A stretch of DNA of 64,000 bases from Sva-07 sp963715825 (GCA_963715825.1 CAVQSI010000037.1:124001-188000), one strand, 5' to 3'; shown: positions 1 through 9,960, numbered from the stretch's first letter. Numbers and translations: made by a program. The notes: a model not told the origin generated them from the sequence alone.

Positions 1-1
1 G

Positions 2-103
2 TGCGTGACCATGCTGTCCTCGACGTATCGATTCGAGCCTGGCGACCGCGATGACATGATGCTGCTGACCGGCGTCGCTGAACCGAGCGGGGCGGCGACA
101 TGA
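2..103 (+). CDS. C-terminal end of a truncated upstream gene
   Basis: An open frame runs from the window edge to a TGA at 101-103 that overlaps the next start as ATGA. Only about 33 residues are visible, ending in EPSGAAT. The piece is too short to recognise. The overlap suggests the missing gene is translationally coupled to the channel gene that follows. Confidence 0.45.
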   Translation, partial: CVTMLSSTYRFEPGDRDDMMLLTGVAEPSGAAT

Positions 104-1645
104 CGGCCACGTTCGAAGCCTCCAACATCCTGGTGGCGGCCATCGTCATCGTGTTGCTCCCGGCGTTGATCATCGGCGTCGGTGAACTCGAGGAGCGCCT
201 GCGCCAGCGCGACTCGAGCCTGCGCCCGTCGGTCGTCATCGTGCGGGTGTGGGTGGTGCCGCTCGCCGCTGCGTGGCTGCTCGTGTCGACGTTGTTCGAG
301 GTCGACAGCGAGCGTCTGCTGGTGCGCTTGCTCGGCAGCGCACTGCTGCTGGCGCTCGCGGCGGCGTTGCTGTCGGCGTTCAAGGTCGTCGTGGCCCGGA
401 TCGTCGACCGTCCGCGCCGGAGCGATCAGCGCTCGGTGCCTCGACTGCTCCTCGCGGTCCCCCGACTGGCGATCATCATCTTCACCGCGTGGTTCCTGAT
501 CGCAGGGGTGTGGGGTGTCGATCTCTCGGCGGCGCTCACGGCGCTCGGCGTGACGTCGCTGGTGGTGTCGTTCGCTCTGCAGGACACGCTCGGTGGAATC
601 GCGTCCGGGTTCACGTTGCTCGCCGACCAGCCGTTCAGCGCCGGCGATTGGATCCAATCGGGCGACGTCGAAGGCAGGGTGATCGACGTCAACTGGCGCA
701 GCACGCGCATCGAGAACCGTGACGGCGACCTGGTCGTGATCCCCAACGGCCAACTCGCCAAAGCGACGATCGTGAACTTCGATCAGCCCAGCCGCGCACA
801 TCGACTGATGGTGCCGGTGCAGATCGAACGCACGGCGCCGCCGACCGCGGCCAAGGCCATGCTGCTCGAAGCCGCCCGCTCGACCGCCGGTGTGATCGCC
901 GACCCGCCCCCGGTCGTGTTCGTGACGAACATCGCCGACCCGATCGTCGACTACCAGGCGTTCATGTGGATCGACGACTTCGCGATCGCTCCACGGGTTC
1001 GGGCCGACTTCGCGTCGCTGGTGTGGTACCTCTCCTATCGCCACGGGGTGCCGCTGCCGAATCCGGCACAGGACCTGTACCTGTTCGACGGTGTCCAGAC
1101 GGCGATCGCAGCACAGGTCACGCCCGCGGACGTTCGCCGTGCACTGCTCGACGCGCCACTGCTCGCCGAGGTGTCGGACGAGGTCCTCGATCGTCTGGCA
1201 GCCGCATCGTCGATCGCGACCTACGAAACCGGCGAGGTGATCGTCGCCTCGGCGGACGAGCGCGACGTGTTCGTACTCGCCGATGGACAGGGCCCGTCTC
1301 GTGATGCGTGGCGTCGGGGCGTCCGAGCTCGGCGTCCTCGACCATGCGGCCGGCGAGGTGCTCGGGGTGCTCGGCGCCGTCGACGGCTCCGATCGCGATG
1401 TGGTGGTCGTCGCCAACGGTGACTGTCGGGTGGTGCGTGTTCCGGCGGACGCTGCGGCCGTGGCCGTGGCGTCGTCATCCGGACTTGCCGCCGCGTTCGA
1501 GCAGCTCGGCGTGTCGCGTCGCCGCCGCGTCGATCGTGCGCTGCGTCGAGCGCAACGACTCGCTGACGCGTCCGTGGACGTCCCCGCGGTCGACGTGCCG
1601 GCGCTGGACGCCACCTCGACGCCTGGTCCGGAGACCGCGTCATGA
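100..1645 (+). CDS. MscS-family channel with C-terminal cNMP-binding-like domain (one-base frame break)
   Basis: The product is an inner-membrane mechanosensitive-type channel. Hydrophobic segments lie near residues 8-27, 44-63, 73-100 and 118-160. They are followed by the MscS pore and beta domain, with motifs LQDTLGGIASG, GDWI, WRSTRIENRDGD and VIPNGQ. After residue ~350 a cyclic-nucleotide-binding-like fold begins (ETGEVIVASADERDVFVLADGQ). The frame breaks near 1289-1292: removing one G continues the fold as ARLVMRGVG to GEVLGVLG and SDRDVVVVAN, giving 514 residues in an exact codon count. The phosphate-cassette Gly-Glu and an Arg are kept. The real stop overlaps the next start (ATGA at 1642). 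The architecture matches the bCNG branch of the MscS superfamily. Ligand gating is inference. As written, the frame stops early at 1422. Confidence 0.8.
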
Positions 1646-3747
1646 GTGCTCGCGAGCCCCGATCGTTGCGCCGTCGCCTCGAGTTGACGTTGGTCGGCGT
1701 CGCGCTGGTCTCGGTGCTGCTGTTGTCGGGACTGAACTATGCGTTCGCCCGGGTGCTCATCACCGACAGCGTCGAATCGCAGTTGGAGTCGCTGCGCGAC
1801 ACGCGAGTGCAGTCGATCGAGCGGGGTGCCGCCCGGGTGCAGGCATCGGTGTCGACACTCGCGGTCATCCCGAGCGTGGTGACGGCATTCGATGAACTCG
1901 CGGCGGGCTACGTCGACGTCGACGACGCCTTGACAAACGAGCAGTTCGTCGAACTCGAGGCCGCCTACGACCGAGCGCTGCAGCCGCTTCGCGACGCAGG
2001 GCAGGACGTGCCCGCGCAGTCGTTGGTGCCCGCCTCGGGCAGCGGCCAGTTCGTCCAGTACGAGTACATCGCCCGCAATCCCGATGCCTTCGACGAGCGG
2101 GATCGACTCGACGACGCCGGCGACGGCTCGAGCTACAGCCGGGCGCATGCCGAGTACCACCCGCTGCTCAGAACGCTGATGGAGAGCGCCGGGCTGAGTG
2201 ACCTGATGTTCGTCGACGTCGGCACCGGCGAGGTCGTCTACTCGGTCAAGAAGCGGATCGACGTCGGCACGAACACGGTCAGCGGGCCGTGGGCCGACGG
2301 CGTTCTCGGAGCGGTGGTCGACGCCGTCTCGACGGTGGCCGTGGGCGACACCGTGGTCTCCGACACGGCGTTCTACCTGCCGGCTCGTGGACAAGCGGTC
2401 TTCCTCCTCGCCACGGCGATCCGCTCGACGACCGATGCAACGGGCGTGCTCGTCGCCGAGTTCCCCGTGCAGAGACTCACCGAGCTGGCGACGTCGGGCC
2501 AGGACTGGGAGCTGCTGGGCCTCGGCAAGACCGGAGACGTGTACCTCGTCGGCGCCGACGGGACGCTACGCACCGATACACGAGCGTGGCTCGACGATCC
2601 GGAACAGTTCCTGGCAGAACACTTCGATCGAAACGGCGACGAGTCGCTGATCGACCAGATGCGGCTCGTGGGGTCGGCTGCGCTCACCCAGGAGGTCGAC
2701 AACCCGGCGGTCGAAGCGGCGCTCAGCGGTGACACGTTCGTCGGAACCGTGACGGCCTACGACGGCGACTCCGTGTTCGCCGCCTCGGGGCCGGTGCGGA
2801 TCGGAGACCTCGACTGGGCGGTGGTGGTCGAGAAGGATCGCTCCGAAGCCACCGCTGGGCTCTCGTCGTTGCTGCGCGGCACGCTCGCAGTGATGGCCGT
2901 GCTGTTGCCGGTGACCGCACTGCTCGGCTGGTGGATGGCTCGGTCGTTGACGCGTCCGTTCGCCGAACTCGTCGGCGCAGCAGGTCGTATCGCGCAGGGC
3001 GAACCCGCGACCGGGGTCGATGGCTTGGGCAACAACGAGTTGGGCGACGTCGGACGCCAACTCGGCAGCGTCGCGGGTCGACTCGAGGCCGAGGAAGCGG
3101 CGCTGGTCGCCGAAGAGGAGCAGATCAACGCGGTGCTCGCGGCGGTCGTTCCGCCCCGCTTGATCGACCGGGTCCGCAGCGGCGAGCAGTGCATCACGGA
3201 CCTGCTCGACACCGCCACCGTGATCGCCTTCCTCGTCGACGGGATTCCGGAAGCCTCCGGATCGAACCAGGACACGGTGTTCGAGATCAGCGAGCAACTG
3301 GTCGAGGGAGTCGAGCAGTTGCAGGCCGAGTACGGAGTCGAACGCGTCCGGCTGTCGTCGACCAGCGCGCTGTTCGCCACCGGTCTCGGTGTCGACGACG
3401 CCGGCATCGACGCCGCCGCGACGTTCACGGCAGCCGTACTGGAGCTGGTCGCCTCGATCGGTGCCGAGTACGGCCAGCACCTGTCGGTTCGTGCCGGTCT
3501 GGCGACGGGCGATGTGGCCAGCGGCGTGATCGGACAGCAGCAGCTGGCCTTCAGCATGTGGGGCGAACCGGTCACGATGGCCTTCACGCTGGCGTCGCTG
3601 GCGCAGACCGGCGACATCCTCGTCGACCCGGTGGTCCGCGATGCGCTGGGATCTGCGTGGGATTCGACACGGTGCGATGGGCTGCCGGGCCTCGATCACA
3701 CCGTCGAGGCGTGGTTGGTTCGCCCGCCGCAGCCTCTCGACGCCTAG
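1642..3747 (+). CDS. Membrane sensor with degenerate class III nucleotide cyclase domain
   Basis: This 701-residue protein has a membrane helix at ~18-40, a ~370-residue extracytoplasmic sensor region, a second helix at ~412-433, a HAMP linker and a cyclase-fold domain from ~515 to 690. The lead-in VVPPRLIDRVRSGE and the segments RAGLATGDVASGVIG and MWGEPV mark the class III fold. Of the catalytic set, the first metal Asp can be aligned (FLVDG). The substrate Lys aligns with Arg, the second metal Asp with Thr (RLSSTSALF), and the transition-state Asn and Arg are both replaced by Thr (PVTMAFTLAS). It is probably a non-catalytic pseudocyclase that senses or scaffolds. It overlaps the channel gene by ATGA, so the two are likely co-translated. 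Confidence 0.78.
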   Translation: MSAREPRSLRRRLELTLVGVALVSVLLLSGLNYAFARVLITDSVESQLESLRDTRVQSIERGAARVQASVSTLAVIPSVVTAFDELAAGYVDVDDALTNEQFVELEAAYDRALQPLRDAGQDVPAQSLVPASGSGQFVQYEYIARNPDAFDERDRLDDAGDGSSYSRAHAEYHPLLRTLMESAGLSDLMFVDVGTGEVVYSVKKRIDVGTNTVSGPWADGVLGAVVDAVSTVAVGDTVVSDTAFYLPARGQAVFLLATAIRSTTDATGVLVAEFPVQRLTELATSGQDWELLGLGKTGDVYLVGADGTLRTDTRAWLDDPEQFLAEHFDRNGDESLIDQMRLVGSAALTQEVDNPAVEAALSGDTFVGTVTAYDGDSVFAASGPVRIGDLDWAVVVEKDRSEATAGLSSLLRGTLAVMAVLLPVTALLGWWMARSLTRPFAELVGAAGRIAQGEPATGVDGLGNNELGDVGRQLGSVAGRLEAEEAALVAEEEQINAVLAAVVPPRLIDRVRSGEQCITDLLDTATVIAFLVDGIPEASGSNQDTVFEISEQLVEGVEQLQAEYGVERVRLSSTSALFATGLGVDDAGIDAAATFTAAVLELVASIGAEYGQHLSVRAGLATGDVASGVIGQQQLAFSMWGEPVTMAFTLASLAQTGDILVDPVVRDALGSAWDSTRCDGLPGLDHTVEAWLVRPPQPLDA

Positions 3748-3765
3748 TGCGCGACACTGTGGCCC

Positions 3766-5023
3766 ATGGCATCTCTCCACCAGCAGCGCCGCCCGGTCGA
3801 CGACGTCATCGGTGATCTCACCGCCAAGCGCCTCGACGACGTCAAGTGGGCGGAGGGGCGCACGTTCGGCATGGTCTACGACGGTGGTCCGTCGGTGCAC
3901 GAGGTCGCGGAGCAGGCGGCTCGCCTCTACCTCCACGAGAACGCGCTCGAACACCAAGGCGTTCCCCTCACTCGGGCAGATCCAGTCCGAGGTGGTCGGT
4001 TGGACGGCCGGCCTGCTGCACGGCGACGACGCGGTCGCCGGGTTCCTCACCAGCGGTGGCACCGAGTCGATCCTGTGCGGCGTGCTCGCCGCCCGCGAGC
4101 GCGCAGCTGCCGAGCGGGGCATCACCGAGCCCGAGATGGTGGTGGCCGAGTCGGCGCACGCCGCGTTCCACAAGGCGGCGCACAACTTCGGCCTGAAGCT
4201 CCACAAGGCGCCGGTGAAGGCCGACTGGACGGCGGATGTCGAGGCGATGGCGGCGCTGTGCAACGAGAACACCGTGCTGGTCGTCGGCTCGGCGCCGCAG
4301 TACCCGCAGGGCGTGCAGGACGACATCCCGGCGATCGCCGCGCTGGCCGCATCGTTCGACGCCAACTGCCACGTCGACGCATGCATGGGCGGTTTCGTGC
4401 TGCCGTTCGTCGAGATGCTCGGACGGGAGGTGCAGCCCTGGGACTTCCGCGTCGAGGGCGTCACCACGATCTCCGCCGACATCCACAAGTTGGGCTACGC
4501 ACCCAAGGGCGTGTCGGTGATCCTGCACCGCACCAAGCAGTCGCGTGCGTACCAGACGTTCGTGTTCGACGGCTGGCTCGGCGGGTTCTACGCGTCACCG
4601 AACATGCAGGGCACTCGGTCCGGCCTGCCGATGGCGTGCGCCTGGGCGGTGATGTCACACCTCGGCATCGACGGCTACCTCGACCTGACCCGCCAGACGC
4701 TCGAGAACGCGGATGCCTACCGTGCCGGTGTCGCAGAGATCGACGGCATCCAGGTGCTCGGTGACGGCCAGTTCCACCTGGTGGCGATCGCCGCCGACCC
4801 GGCCTTCGAACCCGAGATCGACGTCTTCGCCCTCGGCGACGCGCTGCTCGCCAAGGGCTGGTTCCACGACCGTCAGGGCCCGCCCGACAGCCTGCACTCG
4901 ACGATCAGCAACTCGAACACCGGCGTGATCGACGACTACCTCACCGATCTGGCCGAGTGCGTGGCCGCCGTCGTCGGCACCCGCACCGACGACCGCAGCA
5001 CCAACTACGCCACCCTCGAGTGA
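3766..5023 (+). CDS. PLP-dependent lyase/decarboxylase, sphingosine-1-phosphate-lyase-like (frame break)
   Basis: This is a fold-type I PLP enzyme of the group II decarboxylase/sphingosine-phosphate lyase type. Motifs are FLTSGGTESI (cofactor phosphate), HVDACMGGF (Asp for the pyridine nitrogen) and ADIHKLGYAPKG, where the Lys near residue 241 would form the Schiff base. The frame is broken at ~3949. Residues 1-60 (from MASLHQQRRP to YLHENAL) read in one frame, and NTKAFPSLGQIQSEVVGW onward reads in another. Dropping one G restores 418 residues exactly. Substrate cannot be read from sequence; sphingoid phosphate or a related phosphorylated amino alcohol is a family-based guess. The gene converges on the acyl-CoA ligase at 5040. 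Confidence 0.75.
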
Positions 5024-5039
5024 CCCTCGGGCATTCGCG

Positions 5040-6587
5040 TCAGTTGACCTGGCGGGTGGCGTCGGCCCAGAAGGGCTCGCGGAGCTTGAACTTCTGGAGT
5101 TTGCCGGTGGCGGTGCGGGCCAACTCGTCGCGGAACTCGACGCGCTTCGGGCACTTGTAGCCGGCCAGCTTCGTCTTCGTGAACGCGATCAGGTCGGCCT
5201 CGGTCAGCGCGCTGCCGGGTGACGTGACCACCAGCGCGGTGACCAACTCGCCCCACTTCTCGTCGGGGATGCCGATGACCGCCACCTCGGTCACCTCGGG
5301 ATGCTGGAAGATCGCATCTTCGACTTCGATCGACGAGACGTTCTCGCCGCCGGTGATGATCACGTCCTTCTTGCGGTCCGAGATCGTGACGTAGTTGTCG
5401 TCGTCGATGATGCCGCCGTCGCCGGTGTGGAAGAACCCGTCGTGGATCGCCGCGTCGGTCTGGTCGGGCTGCTCCCAGTAGCCGGCCATGATCATGTTGC
5501 CGCGCGCCATGATCTCGCCGTCGGCGCTGACCGCCATCGTGCAGCCGACCACCGGCGCGCCGGCCCGGCTGAGCTTGGCCGCCCGCTCGGCCGGCGTGAG
5601 GTCGTCGAACTCGGCGCGTGAGCGGTTCATCGTGATCAGCGGCGTCGTCTCGGTCAGGCCGTAGATCTGGACGAACTCCCAGCCGAGTTCGGTCTCGGTG
5701 CGCTCGATGGTGCGAGTCGGTGGGGGAGCGCCGGCCACGACGATGCGCACCCGACCCCGGCCGGGGATCGGACGTCCGGTGTCGGCCTCCCACGTCGCAG
5801 CCGCGTCGAGCACCATGTTGAGCACCGCGGGCGCACCGCACATCAGCGTCACGCCGTGCTCCTCGACCCGCCGGAGGATCTCGGCGCCGTCGATCTTGCG
5901 GATGATGACGTGCTCGGCGCCCATCCCCGTCACCGCGTAGAGCATGCCCCAACCGTTGCAGTGGAACTGGGGGAGCGTGTGCAGATACACGTCGCGATCG
6001 CTGACGCCCATGTGCCAGCCGAAGATCGAGGCGTTGAGCCACAGGTTGCGGTGCGTGAGCTGCACGCCCTTGGGGCGCGCCGTCGTGCCGGAGGTGTAGT
6101 TGATGGTGGCGGTGGCGTCCTCGTCAGCCTCCCACGGTTGCGGTTCCACGCCGAAGCGCATCAGCGTCTCGTCGGCCGCTGCGCCGATGATCAGCTTGTG
6201 TTCGCACTCGACGTCGGCCATCGCGTCGGCGAGTTCGGGATCGATCAGCAGCACCCGGGCGCCGGAGTGGGCGACGATGTACTTGACCTCCTCGGCGACG
6301 AGGCGGAAGTTGATCGGCACGAGCACCCGACCTGATCCGGACACACCGAACAGCGCAGTGAGCAGCCGGGCCGAGTTGTGGCTGACCATCGCGACGCGTT
6401 CGCCGACGCCGATGCCGAGCGCGTCGAGCCCGGCCGCCATCGCCCGGGCCCGGTCGGCCATCTCCCGGTAGGTGATGGTGCCCCACGACTCGGCGGGTTG
6501 GTCGGGTTCGTCGACGATCGCCACCCGGTCGGGGTAGACGAGTTCGGCTCGCCGCAGGAAATCGTTGACGGTCAGTGCCACCTTCAT
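5040..6587 (-). CDS. AMP-dependent acyl-CoA synthetase/ligase (FadD-like)
   Basis: The product is a 515-residue ANL-superfamily enzyme that activates a carboxylic acid through an acyl-adenylate to an acyl-CoA. The P-loop reads YTSGTTARPKGV, the A5 region reads IYGLTETTP, and the hinge/A8 region reads ISDRKKDVIITGGENVSSIE. The C-terminal ATGKLQKFKLREPFW carries the catalytic Lys of the A10 motif. ATG at 6587 is chosen over the in-frame TTG at 6596 because a TAGGTT hexamer sits 7 bases upstream, as in other leaderless genes here. Chain-length preference is not readable. Confidence 0.9.
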   Translation of the reverse strand: MKVALTVNDFLRRAELVYPDRVAIVDEPDQPAESWGTITYREMADRARAMAAGLDALGIGVGERVAMVSHNSARLLTALFGVSGSGRVLVPINFRLVAEEVKYIVAHSGARVLLIDPELADAMADVECEHKLIIGAAADETLMRFGVEPQPWEADEDATATINYTSGTTARPKGVQLTHRNLWLNASIFGWHMGVSDRDVYLHTLPQFHCNGWGMLYAVTGMGAEHVIIRKIDGAEILRRVEEHGVTLMCGAPAVLNMVLDAAATWEADTGRPIPGRGRVRIVVAGAPPPTRTIERTETELGWEFVQIYGLTETTPLITMNRSRAEFDDLTPAERAAKLSRAGAPVVGCTMAVSADGEIMARGNMIMAGYWEQPDQTDAAIHDGFFHTGDGGIIDDDNYVTISDRKKDVIITGGENVSSIEVEDAIFQHPEVTEVAVIGIPDEKWGELVTALVVTSPGSALTEADLIAFTKTKLAGYKCPKRVEFRDELARTATGKLQKFKLREPFWADATRQVN

Positions 6588-6594
6588 GGGTGGC

Positions 6595-6600
6595 AACCTA
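6595..6600 (-). promoter_or_regulatory. -10 TAGGTT of leaderless acyl-CoA ligase gene
   Basis: Hexamer 7 bases before ATG 6587; it decides that start. Confidence 0.55.
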
Positions 6601-6605
6601 TTCGC

Positions 6606-8030
6606 CTAGACCACCTTGGCCCGAGACGTGAGCGGCCAGGGGCGGTTGCGTTCCATGGTGAGCGCGAGGTCGAGCAGCAGCGGCTCGGAGAAGTGGCGGC
6701 CGACGATCTGCAGGCCGATCGGCAGGCCGTCGAGAAAGCCGGCCGGGACCGAGATCGCCGGGTTGCCGTGCAGGTTGGCCGGAAACGTGAGCCGACCGTT
6801 GTTCGCCGCGCCCGCCTCGATCCCGCCGAACACGCCGGGCAGCGGACCCTCGGCGTCGAAGGCGACGTCCGGGTTCGTCGCCGTGATGACGAAGTCCACG
6901 CCATCGGACGGGTCGAAGATGCGTGCCATGGCCTCGTTGACCTCGGTGCGTCGGCGCTCGATGCGTGCCCGCGCAGTGGCGTCGTACTTGCCCTCGGTGG
7001 CTTGCAGCCCGTAGCGCATCTCGGGGGTGAGATCGTCGGCACAGTCGGGCCACTTGTCCGCCAGCTGCGCAGCGATCGAGATCATCCCCGAGATCGACCA
7101 TGCACCACCCATGCGCGGTACATGGGTGTCGAGGCCGATCACGCGTTGCAACCCGCAGTCGGCGATCAGCGCGGTCGCCGCCTCCTCCAGCAACTCCCAC
7201 ATGATCGGTGACACGACCGCACCACCCCAGTCGTCGACCACGGCCACGCGGGCGCCGCGCAGGTCGTCGAGATGTGTCCCGAGATCGGCCTCCCAGCCGT
7301 CGACACGGGGAAGACTCAACGGGTCACGTGGATCGTGGCCGTTGGTGACGTCGAACCAGCGCGCCGTGTCGCGGACCGATCGGGCCATGCAGCCCGTGGA
7401 CACCGTGAGGTTGCCGTACTCCGCGTGCGGGCCGCGCGGAATGCGCCCGAACGTGCCCTTCAACCCGACCAGGCCGGTGAACCCGGCCGGGATGCGGATC
7501 GAGCCACCGCCGTCGCCACCGGTGGCGATCGGGTAGACCCCTCCGGCAACGACCGACGCCGAGCCGCCCGACGAGCCACCCGGCGTCTTGCCGTGCTGCC
7601 ACGGGTTGTGGGTGGCGCCATGGAGCTTCGTGCGGGTGAGGTTGACGCCTCCGAACTCGCTCGCGGTGGTCTGCCCGGCGAGCACCGCGCCGCCGCGGTC
7701 GACGAGGCGTTGCACCATCGTTGCGGTGTGCGAGGCAATGCCATCGCGCAGTGGCACGGACGCTTCGGTGTCGGGCCAACCCTCGACCGGGGTGAGTTCC
7801 TTGACGCCCACCGGCACACCACCGAACGGCAGCGACACGTCGGCGGCGGCGGCCGCTGCTCGGGCAGCGTCGCGATCCTCGAAGCACACGGCATTCAGGT
7901 CGCTGGCATCGACGGCGGCGAACGACGCCTCCAACTCCTCGAGCGGCGAGCGCTCACCGGCCCGGAACGCGTCGACCAGACCGACGGCGTCACCTGTCCA
8001 GGTTTCCAATGGTGCGGTGTCAGAACTCAT
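6606..8030 (-). CDS. Amidase signature family enzyme
   Basis: This 474-residue Ser-cisSer-Lys amidase hydrolyses or transfers amides. The triad is visible as Lys77 (VGVKELTP), Ser153 in GGSSGGSASV and Ser177 in GGDGGGSIRIPAG, with the family's 24-residue spacing between the serines. GatA paralogues share the signature, but no gatB or gatC lies nearby, so a stand-alone amidase is more likely. The start at 8030 (MSSDTAPLE) faces the divergent thioesterase gene. Longer upstream extensions are antisense to that gene and are discounted. Confidence 0.88.
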   Translation of the reverse strand: MSSDTAPLETWTGDAVGLVDAFRAGERSPLEELEASFAAVDASDLNAVCFEDRDAARAAAAAADVSLPFGGVPVGVKELTPVEGWPDTEASVPLRDGIASHTATMVQRLVDRGGAVLAGQTTASEFGGVNLTRTKLHGATHNPWQHGKTPGGSSGGSASVVAGGVYPIATGGDGGGSIRIPAGFTGLVGLKGTFGRIPRGPHAEYGNLTVSTGCMARSVRDTARWFDVTNGHDPRDPLSLPRVDGWEADLGTHLDDLRGARVAVVDDWGGAVVSPIMWELLEEAATALIADCGLQRVIGLDTHVPRMGGAWSISGMISIAAQLADKWPDCADDLTPEMRYGLQATEGKYDATARARIERRRTEVNEAMARIFDPSDGVDFVITATNPDVAFDAEGPLPGVFGGIEAGAANNGRLTFPANLHGNPAISVPAGFLDGLPIGLQIVGRHFSEPLLLDLALTMERNRPWPLTSRAKVV

Positions 8031-8069
8031 GGGGCGGGACTGTAGGTGCCGCCTACGATCAGCGTCGCC

Positions 8070-8876
8070 ATGGACTCGCGCACATTTCTCGGACTCGAAC
8101 CGACGCACAACCCGTTTCGCTGGAAGCTGCCCGTCACCGAGGGCATCTCGACCACGGGCAACTTCCTGTTCGGCGGCTCGGGCCTCGGCGCAGCGATCTC
8201 GGCGATGGAAGGCACCTCGGGACGCCAGTGCGTGTGGGCGACCGCGCAGTACCTGTCCTACGCGAAGCCCGGGGAGGTGGTCGACATCGACGTCACGGTT
8301 GCCGTCAGTGGCCACCAGATCACCCAGGCACGAGCGGTGTGCCACGTCGCCGACCGCGAGATCCTCACGGTCAACGCCGCGCTCGGCGAGCGCGACCTCG
8401 AGGCGTCGGGACAGTGGGAGCAGATGCCCGCCGACGTCCCGCCACCGGAGGACTGCCCGGAGCGGCAACGCCACTCGGACATGTCCGGCTCGATCAACGA
8501 CCGCCTCGACGAGCGCATGGTCAAGGCGCGCCCGTTCGAGGTGCTCGACGGCAGCGAGCCGGGCGACGGCCAGACACTGCTGTGGGCGCGTCTTCCCGAC
8601 GTGATCACCGGCGTCGACGCCACGACGTTGGCGATCCTCGGCGACTTCGTGCCGATGGGCATCGGTCAGTCGCTCGGCGCCCGTGCCGGCGGCAACAGCC
8701 TCGACAACACGCTGCGGGTGTGTCGCATGGTGCCGACCGAATGGGTGCTGATGGACATCCGTGTCCACGCCGTCGAACGCGGTTTCGGCCATGGCCTGGT
8801 CCACATGTTCGCCCAGGACGGCACGTTGCTCGCCACGGCCAGCCAGTCGGTCATCGTTCGGTACTGGAAAGGCTGA
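8070..8876 (+). CDS. Double-hotdog acyl-CoA thioesterase (TesB-like)
   Basis: The product is about 268 residues with two hotdog-like halves. The first half contains NFLFGGSGLGAAISAME and the typical QYLSYAKPGEVVDIDV strand. The second ends in ERGFGHGLVHMFAQDGTLLATASQSVIVR, typical of the acyl-CoA thioesterase II/TesB family. It would hydrolyse acyl-CoA to free acid and CoA, in keeping with the fatty-acid theme nearby. ATG 8070 is preferred; an in-frame GTG at 8046 would add 8 residues. A TACGAT element lies 10 bases before the ATG. Confidence 0.75.
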   Translation: MDSRTFLGLEPTHNPFRWKLPVTEGISTTGNFLFGGSGLGAAISAMEGTSGRQCVWATAQYLSYAKPGEVVDIDVTVAVSGHQITQARAVCHVADREILTVNAALGERDLEASGQWEQMPADVPPPEDCPERQRHSDMSGSINDRLDERMVKARPFEVLDGSEPGDGQTLLWARLPDVITGVDATTLAILGDFVPMGIGQSLGARAGGNSLDNTLRVCRMVPTEWVLMDIRVHAVERGFGHGLVHMFAQDGTLLATASQSVIVRYWKG

Positions 8877-8963
8877 GTTCCCCGAGTTCGCGATCGCCGC
8901 ACTTCTCGACGGGTCTGGTTTCGGCTGTCGCGACCGGATCCGTTCAGAATTGCGTCCTCTGCG

Positions 8964-8969
8964 TAGTGT
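8964..8969 (+). promoter_or_regulatory. -10 TAGTGT of LLM oxidoreductase gene
   Basis: Hexamer 7 bases before ATG 8977. Confidence 0.55.
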
Positions 8970-8976
8970 CGGCGCC

Positions 8977-9960
8977 ATGACGCTCCCGATCCGTCCCGGC
9001 ATGACCGTTCCGCTCCCCGGCCCACTGCACAGCCATCGCGAGAAGCTCGGCGCGCTCGCCGACATGGGCTACACCGACATCTGGTCGGCCGAGTCCGACG
9101 GCGCTGATGCGTTCACCCCGCTGGCCCTGGCCGCAGCGTGGGAACCGCGGCTGCGCCTCGGTACGGCGATCGTTCCCGCCTACACCCGGGCCCCGGCCTG
9201 CATGGCCCAGAGCGTGGCGTCGATGGCCGACGCCGCCCCCGGTCGGTTCGCGATCGGGATCGGGTCGTCGAGCAACGTGATCGTCGAGCGGTGGAACGGC
9301 GTGCCGTTCGAGGAGCCGTACAAGAAGGTTCGCGACGTCGTGCGGTTCCTGAAGGACGCGCTCGGCGGCGAGAAGATCAAGCACGCCTACGACACGTTCG
9401 AGGTCAACGGCTTCAAGCTCGGCGTACGCCCCGAGCAGACCCCACCGATCCTGGTGGCCGCGCTGCGGGAAGGCATGCTGCGCCTCGCCGGGCGCGAGGC
9501 CGACGGTGCGATCATCAACTGGCTGTCGCCCGAGGACGTGTCGACCGTGGCGCCGGTGGTGCACGACGCGGCGGGCGGTGAGGAACGCGAGATCGTCGCT
9601 CGGATCTTCTGCTGTCCCAGCGAGAACGCAGAGGTCGTGCGTGCCGCTGCAAAGTTCGCCATCGCCGCGTATCTGAACGTGCCCGTGTACGCCGCGTTCC
9701 ACGAGTGGCTCGGCCGTGGCGACCAACTCCAGGGCATGTGGGACGCCTGGAAGGCCGGCGACCGCAAGGCGGCGCTCGCCGCAATCCCCGACCAGGTGGT
9801 CGACGATCTGGTGGTGCACGGCTCGCCCGCTGAGTGCCGGGCCAAGATCCAGGCCTACTTCGACAACGGCGTGACCACCAGCTCGCTGGCGATCCTGCCG
9901 CTCGACCCCGACCTCGACTACTGGCAGGCCGTCACCGACCTGTCGCCCTCGGCTGGCTGA
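8977..9960 (+). CDS. LLM-class F420-dependent oxidoreductase
   Basis: This 327-residue luciferase-like monooxygenase-family protein has a TIM-barrel start MTLPIRPGMTVPLPG, the strand LRLGTAIVPAYTRAP, and GRFAIGIGSSSNVIVERWNG. These are hallmarks of actinobacterial F420-dependent members that carry out hydride transfer with coenzyme F420. Substrate is unknown. ATG 8977 has TAGTGT 7 bases upstream. The 100-base gap before it holds this promoter and nothing else I can identify. Confidence 0.85.
   Translation: MTLPIRPGMTVPLPGPLHSHREKLGALADMGYTDIWSAESDGADAFTPLALAAAWEPRLRLGTAIVPAYTRAPACMAQSVASMADAAPGRFAIGIGSSSNVIVERWNGVPFEEPYKKVRDVVRFLKDALGGEKIKHAYDTFEVNGFKLGVRPEQTPPILVAALREGMLRLAGREADGAIINWLSPEDVSTVAPVVHDAAGGEEREIVARIFCCPSENAEVVRAAAKFAIAAYLNVPVYAAFHEWLGRGDQLQGMWDAWKAGDRKAALAAIPDQVVDDLVVHGSPAECRAKIQAYFDNGVTTSSLAILPLDPDLDYWQAVTDLSPSAG

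Noticed and set aside
2566..4488. 640-codon open frame on the minus strand
   Set aside because: It is antisense to the cyclase-like and PLP-lyase genes, whose domains are clear; long antisense frames are expected at this GC content.
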